The notes: generated from the sequence alone by a model not told the origin. Positions 7,495 to 14,530 are shown, numbered from the stretch's first letter. The stretch: 25,752 bases of DNA from an uncultured bacterium (GCA_905215595.1 CAJMQZ010000017.1:1-25752), one strand, 5' to 3'. A program made the numbers and translations.

Positions 7495-8726
7495 TGAAAC
7501 GCATTGCTGCATTGCTGCTGACGCTGGCTGTGGCGCTGTGCGCCGCACTGCCGGTGCTTGCCGCCGGTACTATTGAGGTGACTGAGGACGTCTCGGTGTC
7601 GGACGATTACGACTGGACCCGCTTCAAGGGGCAGAACGTCACCCTGAACGTCTATAACTGGGGCGAGTACATCTCCAACGGCTCGGACGACAGCGTGGAC
7701 GTGGTGGCCACCTTTGAAAAACTGACCGGTATCAAGGTGAACTACACCACCTTCGACTCCAATGAGTCCCTGTACGCCAAGCTCAAGTCCGGCGCAGCCA
7801 ACTACGATGTGATCATCCCCTCCGACTACATGGTGGCAAAGATGATCAACGAGGGGATGCTTGCACCCCTTGACTATGACAATATCCCCAATTTCCAGAA
7901 GATCGATGCAGGCTATCGCAACCCGGATTACGACCCGCAGAACGCCTACACTGTACCCTATATGCTGTGCACCACCGGCATCATCTACAACACCACGATG
8001 GTAGACGAAGCCCCCACCTGCTGGGCAGACCTGTGGGATGAGCAGTACGCGGGCAACATTCTGATGTTCAACAACAGCCGCGATGCCTACGCCATCGCCG
8101 CGTTCAAGAGCGGCCACAGCATCAACCCCGCCACCCCGGAAGAGGTGGACGAGGTGGTGGAGGAGCTCAAGGCACAGAAGCCGCTGGTGCAGGCCTATGT
8201 CATGGACGAGATCTTTGATAAGATGATCGGCGGCGAGGCTGCCATCGGCGTGTACTACTCCGGCGATGCCATTACCATGATCGATGATAACCCGGACTTG
8301 GCTTGGGTGTTCCCGCAGGAGGGCAGTGTGCTTTCGGTGGACTGCATGGCTGTGCCCGCCGCCAGCGAGCACAAAGAGGCCGCCGAGATGTTCATCAACT
8401 TCATGTGCGAAACCGATATCGGCAAGGCCAACAGCGAGTATATCGGCTACACCACCCCCATGCACGATGTATGGGAGGTACTGGACGAGGATCTGAAAAC
8501 CAGCGAGATCGCCTACCCGTCTGAGGAGGATGCCGCCCGCGAAAAGGTGTTCACCGCCCTGAGCGACGAGGTAAACAGCGAGCTGGATCTGAAGTGGAGC
8601 GAGATGAAGAGCTACGACGAGGGCGGCGGCAGCTACCTGTTTTTGCTGCTGCTTCTGGCCATGCTGGCGCTGGCCTGCTTCAATATCTGGCGCAAGGTGC
8701 GCAGAAAGAACCGCAATCAGTATTGA
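7491..8726 (+). CDS. potD: Polyamine substrate-binding protein, C-terminally membrane-anchored
   Basis: This 411-residue extracytoplasmic receptor belongs to the PotD/PotF family. A signal peptide spans about residues 1-24 (LTLAVALCAALPVLAAG). Next come the family segment NVYNWGEYIS and others such as YDVIIPSDYMV, YTVPYMLCTTGIIYN and AIGVYYSGDA. The single Cys in the signal peptide has Leu at -1, so it is a poor lipobox. Instead the protein ends in a Gly-rich linker, a hydrophobic stretch (about residues 382-398, YLFLLLLLAMLALACF) and a basic tail (RKVRRKNRNQY). It is therefore probably tethered to the membrane by its C-terminus rather than by a lipid, which is unusual for the family. AGGAGGG at 7481-7487 precedes the start, and the last four bases of potC overlap it. 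Confidence 0.93.
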   Translation: MMKRIAALLLTLAVALCAALPVLAAGTIEVTEDVSVSDDYDWTRFKGQNVTLNVYNWGEYISNGSDDSVDVVATFEKLTGIKVNYTTFDSNESLYAKLKSGAANYDVIIPSDYMVAKMINEGMLAPLDYDNIPNFQKIDAGYRNPDYDPQNAYTVPYMLCTTGIIYNTTMVDEAPTCWADLWDEQYAGNILMFNNSRDAYAIAAFKSGHSINPATPEEVDEVVEELKAQKPLVQAYVMDEIFDKMIGGEAAIGVYYSGDAITMIDDNPDLAWVFPQEGSVLSVDCMAVPAASEHKEAAEMFINFMCETDIGKANSEYIGYTTPMHDVWEVLDEDLKTSEIAYPSEEDAAREKVFTALSDEVNSELDLKWSEMKSYDEGGGSYLFLLLLLAMLALACFNIWRKVRRKNRNQY

Positions 8727-8737
8727 TCGTTTCAACC

Positions 8738-8774
8738 AAGGCTGCCGTCCCGGACGTGGTGCGGCGGCCTTTTT
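8738..8774 (+). terminator. Intrinsic terminator after potD
   Basis: A 10-bp stem (8738-8747 with 8762-8771, one G-U pair) runs into a T5 at 8770-8774. It closes the pot operon. The following gene begins 20 nt downstream with its own AGGAGG site, so it may depend on partial read-through. Confidence 0.82.
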
Positions 8775-8793
8775 CCGATAGGAGGAAAAGACT

Positions 8794-9531
8794 ATGGAAC
8801 AGTTTTATTATGAAGGCACCGCCGTGGTAGAAAATGCCGACGCAGACTGCCACAGCCTGCTCAAGGCCAGCGCTCTGCTGCGCTATGTGGAGCAGATTTC
8901 TTCCATGCATGCCCGCCACTTTGGCATGGACGATAAGTTTTTTGAGGATCACGGTGTAGCGTTTCTGGTGGGCAAGCAGGCGCTGCGGTTCAGCCGTGTG
9001 CCCCGCCGTGGCGAGACTTTGACCCTCTGCTCCCGCTCGGAAAAGGCTCTCCGCGGCTCCATTAAGCGCATCACCACCCTTACGGACGAAGCCGGGCAGG
9101 AAGTAGCCATGGTGGACAGCCGCTGGATCATGTCCAGCCTTGAGGATGGGCACATCCTGCGCCAGCCGGGCTGGACGGTAGAGGGATACTGGAATGAGAC
9201 GGTGGAAGAGAAGCTGCCCCTTTTGCTGCATAAGCGCCGGGATAGCCTGACCAGCGCCGGTTTGGTTACGGCGCGCTACTCCCAGTGCGACCTGCACTAC
9301 CACATCAACAACGCTTTTTATCTGGATATTGTCTGCGATGCACTGCCGCAGGAGATCATGCGCGATCATGTTGTAAAGTTTGCGTCCATCAACTATCACC
9401 GCGAAGTCCCCATGGGGCAGCAGGTGGAAGTGTTCTACACGCCTTCGGATGATGGCTGGTACTTTATTGCCAAGCGCGAGGACAAAACGGCTTTCGAGTG
9501 CTATCTGGAGCTGGAGCCGGTCAAACAGTAA
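8794..9531 (+). CDS. Acyl-ACP thioesterase
   Basis: This 245-residue protein is of the bacterial FatA/FatB-like family (Acyl-ACP_TE), with two hot-dog domains. It would hydrolyse acyl-acyl carrier protein to free fatty acid in the cytoplasm and so end fatty-acid chain growth. The second hot-dog domain begins ARYSQCDLHYHINNAFYLDI (about residues 160-179). The HxNN motif (His 170, Asn 172, Asn 173) matches the Asn/His catalytic region of the family. The first domain carries the FxxxHGVAFLVGKQALRFSRVPRRGETL segment. The start has AGGAGG 8-9 nt upstream. It may be co-transcribed with the chromate-transporter pair that follows 21 nt later. Chain-length preference cannot be deduced. Confidence 0.88.
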   Translation: MEQFYYEGTAVVENADADCHSLLKASALLRYVEQISSMHARHFGMDDKFFEDHGVAFLVGKQALRFSRVPRRGETLTLCSRSEKALRGSIKRITTLTDEAGQEVAMVDSRWIMSSLEDGHILRQPGWTVEGYWNETVEEKLPLLLHKRRDSLTSAGLVTARYSQCDLHYHINNAFYLDIVCDALPQEIMRDHVVKFASINYHREVPMGQQVEVFYTPSDDGWYFIAKREDKTAFECYLELEPVKQ

Positions 9532-9552
9532 GTGCCCGGAGGAAAAATGCCT

Positions 9553-10122
9553 ATGTCCAAGACGAGGGAACTGTTCGGCACCTTTTTCAAAATCGGTGCC
9601 TTTACCTTTGGCGGCGGCTACGCTATGGTGGCGCTGCTGGAGCACGAATTTGTAGAGGAAAAGCGCTGGCTCACCCGGGAGGAGTTTCTGGATATGGTCG
9701 CCATTGCCGAGTCCACTCCCGGCCCTGTGGCGGTGAACAGTGCCACCTACATCGGCTATAAGCTGGCTGGTGTTGCCGGTGCGGCGGCTTCCACTCTGGC
9801 AGTGTGCCTGCCGTCCTTTGCAGTCATCTACCTTATTTCGCTGTTTTTTGACCGCTTTTTGCAGCTGACAGTGGTAGCAAATGCCTTTAAGGGCATTCAG
9901 GCCTGTGTCATCTACCTGATCTTATCCGCCGGGGTCAAGATGCTCAAAAACTTGCAGCGCACCCCCTTCAACACGGCAGTGGTGGCGGTGGTTCTGGCGG
10001 CCATGGTGGGCTGCTCTGTGCTGGCGGTAAAATTTTCCTCCATCTGCTGCATCCTGTTTTGCGGCGCAGCCGGGGTGCTGGCCTACGCAGTGGGGCAGGG
10101 GAAGAAAGGCGGCACAAAATGA
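9553..10122 (+). CDS. chrA: Chromate transporter family protein, first half (short-chain CHR)
   Basis: This 189-residue single-domain CHR protein is membrane-embedded. It shows the family motifs FGGGYAMV, the segment WLTREEFLDMVAIAESTPGPVAVN, and a GxxGAAASTLAVCLPSF stretch. It pairs with the next gene, a homologous half, to form a split two-domain transporter, as is common in Firmicutes. ATG 9553 (MSKTR) is preferred over ATG 9547 because GGAGG at 9538-9542 gives 10 nt spacing rather than 4. It overlaps the next gene by four bases. CHR proteins export chromate in some bacteria, but most short-chain pairs are untested and may move another anion. Confidence 0.88.
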   Translation: MSKTRELFGTFFKIGAFTFGGGYAMVALLEHEFVEEKRWLTREEFLDMVAIAESTPGPVAVNSATYIGYKLAGVAGAAASTLAVCLPSFAVIYLISLFFDRFLQLTVVANAFKGIQACVIYLILSAGVKMLKNLQRTPFNTAVVAVVLAAMVGCSVLAVKFSSICCILFCGAAGVLAYAVGQGKKGGTK

Positions 10123-10691
10123 TCTTGCTGCAATTATTCTGGAACTTTCTGGTCATCGGCGCGGTGTCTTTTGGCGGCGGCTACGGCATGATCTCGCTGG
10201 TGCGGGAAACAGTGCTGGGGCACGGCTGGCTGACCGAGAGCGAGTTTCTCAGCTTTATCGCAGTGTCAGAGTCTACGCCCGGCCCGCTGGCGGTGAACAT
10301 GGCTACCTTTATCGGCGCTTCGCAGGCGGGGCTGGCAGGCTCCTTTGCGGCAACGGTGGGGGTGGTGCTGCCCTCCTTTGTTATCATTCTGCTCATAGCG
10401 GCGGCGCTGCACAGCCTGATGAAGTACGCCGGGGTCAACGCCTTTCTGGCCGGGGTGCGCCCCTGCGTGGTGGCTATGATCCTGGCCACCGCCTGCACCA
10501 TGGGGCTTTCCACGCTGGGCGGCTTTACCACCCTTGCCGGCGGCTTTGCCCCGGATGTGCGTGCACTGGCGGTGTTTGCCCTTTTGGGCATTTTGCATTT
10601 TGCCTATAAAAAGAAAACGCAGAAAGCGCCGTCCCCCATCGGGATGATCCTGCTTTCTGCGGTGCTGGGCGCGGTGCTGTGGAGCATCTGA
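10119..10691 (+). CDS. chrA: Chromate transporter family protein, second half (short-chain CHR)
   Basis: This 190-residue paralogue of the preceding gene has the same landmarks: FGGGYGMISL, WLTESEFLSFIAVSESTPGPLAVN and GLAGSFAATVGVVLPSF. The ATGA overlap with the first half indicates translational coupling and probable heterodimer formation. Start ATG 10119 is set by homology to the first half (it begins just before the first hydrophobic segment) and by the coupling. The substrate is uncertain, as for its partner. Confidence 0.88.
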   Translation: MILLQLFWNFLVIGAVSFGGGYGMISLVRETVLGHGWLTESEFLSFIAVSESTPGPLAVNMATFIGASQAGLAGSFAATVGVVLPSFVIILLIAAALHSLMKYAGVNAFLAGVRPCVVAMILATACTMGLSTLGGFTTLAGGFAPDVRALAVFALLGILHFAYKKKTQKAPSPIGMILLSAVLGAVLWSI

Positions 10692-10713
10692 CCCGGAAGG
10701 AGAGGTTGACAAA

Positions 10714-11247
10714 ATGAACATTACCGTATATCTGGGGGCGAACCTTGGCACCGACCCTGCACTGCCGCAGGCCGTGCAGCAGCTGGGGCGCTGGATCGGC
10801 GAAAGCGGCAACGCGCTGGTGTACGGCGGCAGCAAAAGCGGCCTGATGGGGCTTTTGGCCGACAGTGTGCTGGCCGCAGGCGGCAGGGTAACCGGCGTAG
10901 AACCCAAGTGCTTTCTGGACGCTGAGCTGCAGCACGAGGGACTGACCGAGTTGATTGTCACCGAGGACATCCCCGCCCGCAAGACCAAAATGATCGAGCT
11001 GGGGGATGCTTTTATCGCGTTTCCCGGCGGCACCGGCACGCTGGAGGAGATCACCGAGGTCATCAGCAAGCTGTCGCTGGGGCAGCTGGACGCACCCTGT
11101 ATCCTCTACGACTTGAACGGCTACTACCAGCTTCTGCATCAGCTTTTGCAGCAGATGATCGCCATGGGGCTTTCTACTCCGGCGCGGCAGCGGAACATCG
11201 CCTTTGCCGCCGACCTTGTCCAAGTTCGCGCAATTCTTGAAAAATGA
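10714..11247 (+). CDS. LOG family protein (nucleotide 5'-monophosphate phosphoribohydrolase-like)
   Basis: This 177-residue cytoplasmic Rossmann-fold protein of the LOG/YvdD (TIGR00730) group has GGSKSGLMG at residues 38-46, an Arg-Lys pair in PARKTKM before the core, and PGGTGTLEE at 104-112, which is the nucleotide-binding and catalytic PGGxGTxxE motif. Characterised members split nucleoside 5'-monophosphates into base and ribose-5-phosphate, including the plant cytokinin-activating enzyme LOG. The physiological substrate here is unknown. The gene follows the CHR pair by 22 nt with GGAAGGAGAGG upstream, so it may be the end of the thioesterase-CHR transcription unit. Confidence 0.88.
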   Translation: MNITVYLGANLGTDPALPQAVQQLGRWIGESGNALVYGGSKSGLMGLLADSVLAAGGRVTGVEPKCFLDAELQHEGLTELIVTEDIPARKTKMIELGDAFIAFPGGTGTLEEITEVISKLSLGQLDAPCILYDLNGYYQLLHQLLQQMIAMGLSTPARQRNIAFAADLVQVRAILEK

Positions 11248-11278
11248 TACTGGGAAGCTTACTTCTCAAACGTAAGGA

Positions 11279-11314
11279 GACTGCTGTACATGGCTTTGTG
11301 CGGCGGTCTTTTTT
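11279..11314 (+). terminator. Intrinsic terminator after the LOG-family gene
   Basis: A 12-bp stem (11279-11290 with 11297-11308, three G-U pairs) has a 6-nt loop and is followed by T6 (11309-11314). Confidence 0.87.
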
Positions 11315-11317
11315 CAT

Positions 11318-11412
11318 AAAAAGAGAATACCGGGGCGTCCGCAGACGACCCGGTATCCCGAAAAAGAAAAAATCATTCCGCTGGTTATGCCCATAGCGCA
11401 CGCGGAGGGCAT
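11318..11412 (-). ncRNA. Candidate small RNA, copy A: pseudoknot-like core plus terminator
   Basis: Read on the reverse strand, ATGCCC (11412-11407) is followed directly by TCCGC (11406-11402). After a 9-nt loop comes GGGCAT (11392-11387), and after 5 nt GCGGA (11381-11377). The two complementary pairs interleave, so they form either an H-type pseudoknot or two mutually exclusive stems. After 20 mostly A/T-rich nt there is a hairpin (outer stem ATACCGGG/CCCGGTAT at 11327-11334 and 11349-11356, with a cgtc/gacg inner stem) and then T5 at 11318-11322. Copy B at 17305-17396 has the same plan. No reverse-strand gene lies downstream. Immediately upstream is the terminator of the lipoprotein gene, so the RNA may be made by read-through or from an unseen promoter. 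It could instead be a mobile repeat. Confidence 0.45.
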
Positions 11413-11433
11413 TTAAAATCTTTCTGCGCAATC

Positions 11434-11473
11434 AAAAAGGCCGCTGCACGAAATCGATGTGCAGCGGCCTTTT
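11434..11473. terminator. Bidirectional terminator-like hairpin after the SEAAS lipoprotein gene
   Basis: A perfect 11-bp stem (11439-11449 with 11459-11469) with a 9-nt loop is flanked by A5 on the left (11434-11438) and T4 on the right. On the reverse strand it gives stem plus T5 and lies 31 nt after the lipoprotein stop, so it should end that transcript. Confidence 0.88.
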
Positions 11474-11504
11474 GCTATCCTGTTATGTACGCTGTGCGCT
11501 AAAA

Positions 11505-11750
11505 TCAGGCGGCAGTGGTGGAAGCAGCCTCAGAAGAAGCAGCCTCAGAGGAAGCAGCCTCGGAAGATGCAGCCTCAGAGGAAGCGGCCTCGCTGGAAGC
11601 AGCCTCAGAAGAAGCAGCCTCGGAAACAGCGGTGCTTGCGGAAGCAGCCTCAGAGGAAGAAGCAGCGGTAGAAGCAGAGCCACCGCAAGCGGTCATGCCA
11701 GCAGCCAGAGCCAGAGCAACAACAGCGATGCAAATATTCTTGAGTTTCAT
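11505..11750 (-). CDS. Small SEAAS-repeat lipoprotein
   Basis: This 81-residue protein consists only of a lipoprotein signal peptide (MKLKNICIAVVALALAAGMTAC, lipid Cys at residue 22) and a mature part of Ala, Ser, Glu, Gly and Thr. Residues 43-77 are seven tandem SEAAS units. It should be lipid-anchored to the outer face of the membrane as a flexible, negatively charged tether. No catalytic or binding domain is visible. Expression signals are strong: a TAAGGAGA site (11759-11766) 8 nt before the ATG, a recognisable promoter and a terminator. This argues for a real gene rather than the stump of a larger lipoprotein, though loss of a downstream domain cannot be excluded. I know no named family for it. 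Confidence 0.75.
   Translation of the reverse strand: MKLKNICIAVVALALAAGMTACGGSASTAASSSEAASASTAVSEAASSEAASSEAASSEAASSEAASSEAASSEAASTTAA
11520..11624 (-). repeat. Tandem 15-bp repeat coding for SEAAS x7
   Basis: Seven consecutive 15-bp units encode Ser-Glu-Ala-Ala-Ser. The units differ mainly at third codon positions and in TCT/TCC/AGC choice for Ser, so protein sequence is better conserved than DNA. Copy number could vary by slippage without shifting the frame. Confidence 0.9.
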
Positions 11751-11822
11751 ATTAATGATCTCCTTAGTCTTCTTGTAAATGTTTGGCAGCGGGCTTTCGG
11801 TAGCACCTCACTGCGATGCTAT

Positions 11823-11850
11823 ATTCTAATCCGTTTTTGAAAAAAATCAA
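11823..11850 (-). promoter_or_regulatory. Promoter of the SEAAS lipoprotein gene
   Basis: On the reverse strand a -35 TTGATT (11850-11845) and a -10 TAGAAT (11828-11823) are spaced by 16 nt. Transcription would start near 11816, giving a leader of about 65 nt. Confidence 0.6.
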
Positions 11851-12114
11851 GAGGATTTTGGTCGAAAGTTATAATCTGCGTAAAGAATCGGCATAGTTGT
11901 CATAAAGTTTCGCTAAAAGTCAAAGACTTTTTGGCAAAAATAAAGCGCGGGATAGAGCCTGTGCCGCCGGGCGGGAAGCACAAAAACAGAAAAATTTGAA
12001 AAATACTCATAAAATCCTTTTTATTGTACTGTAAATGTGGATAATAGAGACACAACGAGGGACGGACATCCCCCGGAGGGCTGAACGAGAAAAATATTTG
12101 TGGAGGATACTACA
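11851..12114. other. Divergent intergenic region between the lipoprotein and the acidic small gene
   Basis: This AT-rich gap should hold the forward promoter for the 54-residue gene, but no clear -35/-10 pair was found. GATAAT (12040-12045) is the best -10 and lacks a good -35. The gap contains an inverted repeat AAAAGTC-AAA-GACTTTT (11915-11931). It also holds the string ATAAAGTTTCG (11902-11912), which recurs at 4586-4596 just upstream of the potA leader promoter. Either could be an operator. The forward leader before the small gene (about 12050-12114) is GC-richer with only a weak hairpin. Confidence 0.4.
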
Positions 12115-12279
12115 ATGAAAGACTTTGATTTTGGCTACTTTGGCACCGGCGACGAGGGCTATGCCCAGTACATGACCGCATTCGAGCGCAATTTCAGCAC
12201 GGACAGCACCGACAGCTTTGCGTCCGATGACGCAGACTGCGATGCAGACAGCTGCGACAGCAGTGAGGACGATTTCTAA
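12115..12279 (+). CDS. Small acidic protein of unknown function (54 aa)
   Basis: An ATG frame of 54 codons begins 7 nt after a GGAGGA site (12102-12107) and ends with TAA. The N-terminal half is aromatic and Gly-rich (MKDFDFGYFGTGDEGYAQYM). The C-terminal half is very acidic with two Cys (DDADCDADSCDSSEDDF). There is no signal peptide or membrane segment. The next gene, a ZIP-family metal transporter, begins 53 nt downstream with no terminator between, so the two are probably co-transcribed. The Asp/Cys-rich tail could bind a divalent metal, but that is inference from composition and neighbourhood only. A ribosomally made peptide precursor is another possibility; no modification enzyme is nearby. 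I do not recognise the family. Confidence 0.65.
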   Translation: MKDFDFGYFGTGDEGYAQYMTAFERNFSTDSTDSFASDDADCDADSCDSSEDDF

Positions 12280-12332
12280 GCCTGCACCTTTTTGCCCGTT
12301 TGTGCATACAAAGGGCAAAGGGGGAATGCGGC

Positions 12333-13079
12333 TTGAACCGGATCGTTTTCACACTTGGGATCTGGCTGTTCCCGGCGGTGTGTACCGCGTTGGGAGCAGC
12401 AGGAGTGTTTTTGCTGCGCAGGCAGGCAAGACCGGCTACCCGGCGTATTTTGTGCGGAATGGCGGCGGGTATCATGCTGGCGGCCAGCGTGTGGAGCCTG
12501 TTGCTGCCGGCCATAGCTCGGTCGCAGGGCAGGGCAGCATGGGTGCCCCCGGCGCTGGGGCTTATTTTAGGCGCTGTGGGGCTTTTACGGCTGGAGGATG
12601 CCGCCGGACAGCTGCTGGCGGGCGGCCCCGGGCATTGTGGGCGCATGGTGCTGGCGGTCACCTTGCACAACCTGCCGGAGGGCATGGTGGTAGGGCTGGC
12701 AGCGGCACTGGCGCTGCACGGGGACGCCGATGCCGTAAGCGGAGCGCTGGCGCTGAGCCTCGGCATCGGCTTGCAGAATATCCCGGAGGGAGCGGCGGTC
12801 AGTCTGCCGCTGACCCAGAGCGGGCGCACCCGGGGGCAGTCCTTTGCCGCCGGGGCGGCCTCCGGGCTGGTGGAGCCCTTGGGCGCGGTGCTGGCCTTTG
12901 TGCTGGCCGAGTGGGTAGGCGCAGCGCTGCCGTGGCTCATGAGCGCGGCGGCGGGCTGTATGGTGTGTGTGACCGCACAGGAGATGATCCCTGAGGCGGT
13001 GGAACCGGATGAAGTGGCCGGTGTCATCAGCATCGTGCTGGGCTTTGCCCTGATGATGGCACTGGATGTGGCCCTATGA
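12333..13079 (+). CDS. ZIP family metal transporter
   Basis: This 248-residue membrane protein of the ZIP family (ZupT/GufA-like) has about eight hydrophobic segments. The metal-site helices carry HNLPEGMVVG (residues 112-121) and QNIPEG (148-153), the paired motifs of ZIP helices IV and V. In the second the usual His is Gln, as in many bacterial members. It should move Zn2+ or a similar divalent cation across the cytoplasmic membrane. The TTG at 12333 is taken as the start because AAAGGGGG (12317-12324) lies 8 nt upstream and the first helix follows directly. An in-frame TTG at 12300 would add 11 residues without a good ribosome site. No metal-responsive operator was recognised. Confidence 0.85.
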   Translation: MNRIVFTLGIWLFPAVCTALGAAGVFLLRRQARPATRRILCGMAAGIMLAASVWSLLLPAIARSQGRAAWVPPALGLILGAVGLLRLEDAAGQLLAGGPGHCGRMVLAVTLHNLPEGMVVGLAAALALHGDADAVSGALALSLGIGLQNIPEGAAVSLPLTQSGRTRGQSFAAGAASGLVEPLGAVLAFVLAEWVGAALPWLMSAAAGCMVCVTAQEMIPEAVEPDEVAGVISIVLGFALMMALDVAL

Positions 13080-13085
13080 TATAGT

Positions 13086-13132
13086 AAAAGCAACACCGGA
13101 CAGACCTTTTCGGCCTGTCCGGTGTTGCTTTT
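13086..13132. terminator. Bidirectional terminator between convergent ZIP and MATE genes
   Basis: A perfect 18-bp inverted repeat (13086-13103 with 13115-13132) has A4 at its left end and T4 at its right end, so it gives a terminator on both strands. It lies 6 nt after the ZIP stop and 10 nt beyond the reverse-strand MATE stop. Confidence 0.93.
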
Positions 13133-13142
13133 GCAAAAATAT

Positions 13143-14510
13143 TTATGCCGCCTGTGTCAGCTGCTGTTTCTGGCGTAGGTGCCGTCGTACCACCAGCAAA
13201 CAGGCCAGATGCACCAGTGCGGTCAGCGCCCAGCTGATGGGGTAGCTGATGTACAGCATAAAAGGGGTGCGGTTCAGCTGGAAAATGGTGGCGATCCACA
13301 CCAGCCGCAGCACGCACACACCCACAAGGCTTACCACCATGGGAAGCACGCTGTAGCCCAGCCCGCGCAGGCTGCTGGCCAGCACGTCCATGATGCCGCA
13401 CAGCAGGTAAAAGCCGCAGATCAGGCGCAGCCGCTCGGCACCGGTGGCAATGACCGCTGCGTCCGAGGAATAGAAGCGCAGCAGCTGGTGCCCCGCCAGT
13501 GCTGCGCCGCCGCCCAGCACAAGGCCGGTGACCACCGCACACAGCAGACAGTTGCGGATCACTCGGTCAAGGTTGTGGTACTTACGCGCGCCGATATTCT
13601 GGCTGGTAAAGGTGACAGCGGCCTGTGCAAAGGCGTTCATGGCGGTGTACACAAAGCCCTCCAGATTGGAGGAGGCAGAGTTGCCCGCCACCACCATGGA
13701 GCCGAAGGAGTTGATGGAGGACTGGATGACCACATTGGAAAGGCTGAACACCGTGCTCTGCAGCCCGGCAGGCAGGCCGATGAGCAAAATCTGCTTCAGC
13801 GTTCCGGCGTGGAAGGCCAGCCGCCGCAGGTCCAGCCGCAGCGCGCCCTTCTCCCGGACAAGCATCCCGGTCACCAGCAGCGCAGACACGGTCTGACTGA
13901 TGATGGTGGCCAGTGCCACGCCCGCCACGCTCATGGAAAAGCCGATGACAAAGACCAGATTCAGCACCACGTTGATGACACCGGCAGCGGCCAGACAGTA
14001 CAGCGGGCGCTTGGTGTCGCCCACGGCCCGCAGCAGCGCACTGCTGAAGTTGTACAGCATGGTCATGGGCATTCCGATGAAATAGATCTTCAGATACAGG
14101 GTGGAAAGGCTGATCACATCCTCCGGGCAGCTCATCAGCTCCAGCAGGCCGCGCGCAGCGCAAAAGCCCACCACTGCCAGCAATACGCCGCTGACTAAAC
14201 CCAGCGCTACGGCAGTGTGCACCGTGTCCTGCACGCCTTTTTCGTCCCGGGCGCCAAAGCACCGGGCTGCCACCACATTGGCACCCAGCGAAAGCCCGAC
14301 GAACAGGTTGACCAGCAGGTTGATCAGCGAGCCGTTGGAGCCCACGGCGGCCAGCGCTGTGCTGCCCGCAAAGCGCCCCACCACCACAACATCGGCGGCG
14401 TTGAACAGCAATTGCAGAATGCTGGATGCCGCCAGCGGTACGGAAAATAAGATGATTTTTTGCAGCATGGGTCCGCTGGTCAGGTCTGCGGAACGGCTGG
14501 TCGTAGCCAT
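13143..14510 (-). CDS. MATE family efflux transporter
   Basis: This 455-residue protein has about twelve transmembrane segments, the usual MATE size. The N-terminus (TSGPMLQKIILFSVPLAASSILQLLFNAADVVVVGRFAGSTALAAVGSNGS) has the typical P..A....Q..YN..D...VGR.....LAAVG pattern, repeated in the second half (GLPAGLQSTVFSLSNVVIQSSINSFGS). MATE pumps export cationic drugs or metabolites using Na+ or H+ gradients; the substrate here is unknown. The ATG at 14510 has AGGAGGT (14526-14520) 9 nt upstream. A promoter is visible about 215 nt upstream, with a 166-bp palindromic repeat lying between it and the ribosome site. Confidence 0.94.
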   Translation of the reverse strand: MATTSRSADLTSGPMLQKIILFSVPLAASSILQLLFNAADVVVVGRFAGSTALAAVGSNGSLINLLVNLFVGLSLGANVVAARCFGARDEKGVQDTVHTAVALGLVSGVLLAVVGFCAARGLLELMSCPEDVISLSTLYLKIYFIGMPMTMLYNFSSALLRAVGDTKRPLYCLAAAGVINVVLNLVFVIGFSMSVAGVALATIISQTVSALLVTGMLVREKGALRLDLRRLAFHAGTLKQILLIGLPAGLQSTVFSLSNVVIQSSINSFGSMVVAGNSASSNLEGFVYTAMNAFAQAAVTFTSQNIGARKYHNLDRVIRNCLLCAVVTGLVLGGGAALAGHQLLRFYSSDAAVIATGAERLRLICGFYLLCGIMDVLASSLRGLGYSVLPMVVSLVGVCVLRLVWIATIFQLNRTPFMLYISYPISWALTALVHLACLLVVRRHLRQKQQLTQAA

Positions 14511-14530
14511 GAGTTATCTACCTCCTATAG

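Noticed and set aside
8738..8774. Potential riboswitch before the acyl-ACP thioesterase
   Set aside because: The structure is a plain terminator stem following potD and is too short to hold a sensor.
11520..11624. Possible CRISPR array or minisatellite
   Set aside because: The 15-bp units are directly adjacent with no spacers and are codon-phased within a gene.
11457..11840. Forward-strand Ser/Arg/Gly-repeat or Glu/Ala-repeat frames
   Set aside because: They are shadows of the SEAAS repeat on the reverse strand, which alone has a signal peptide, ribosome site, promoter and terminator.
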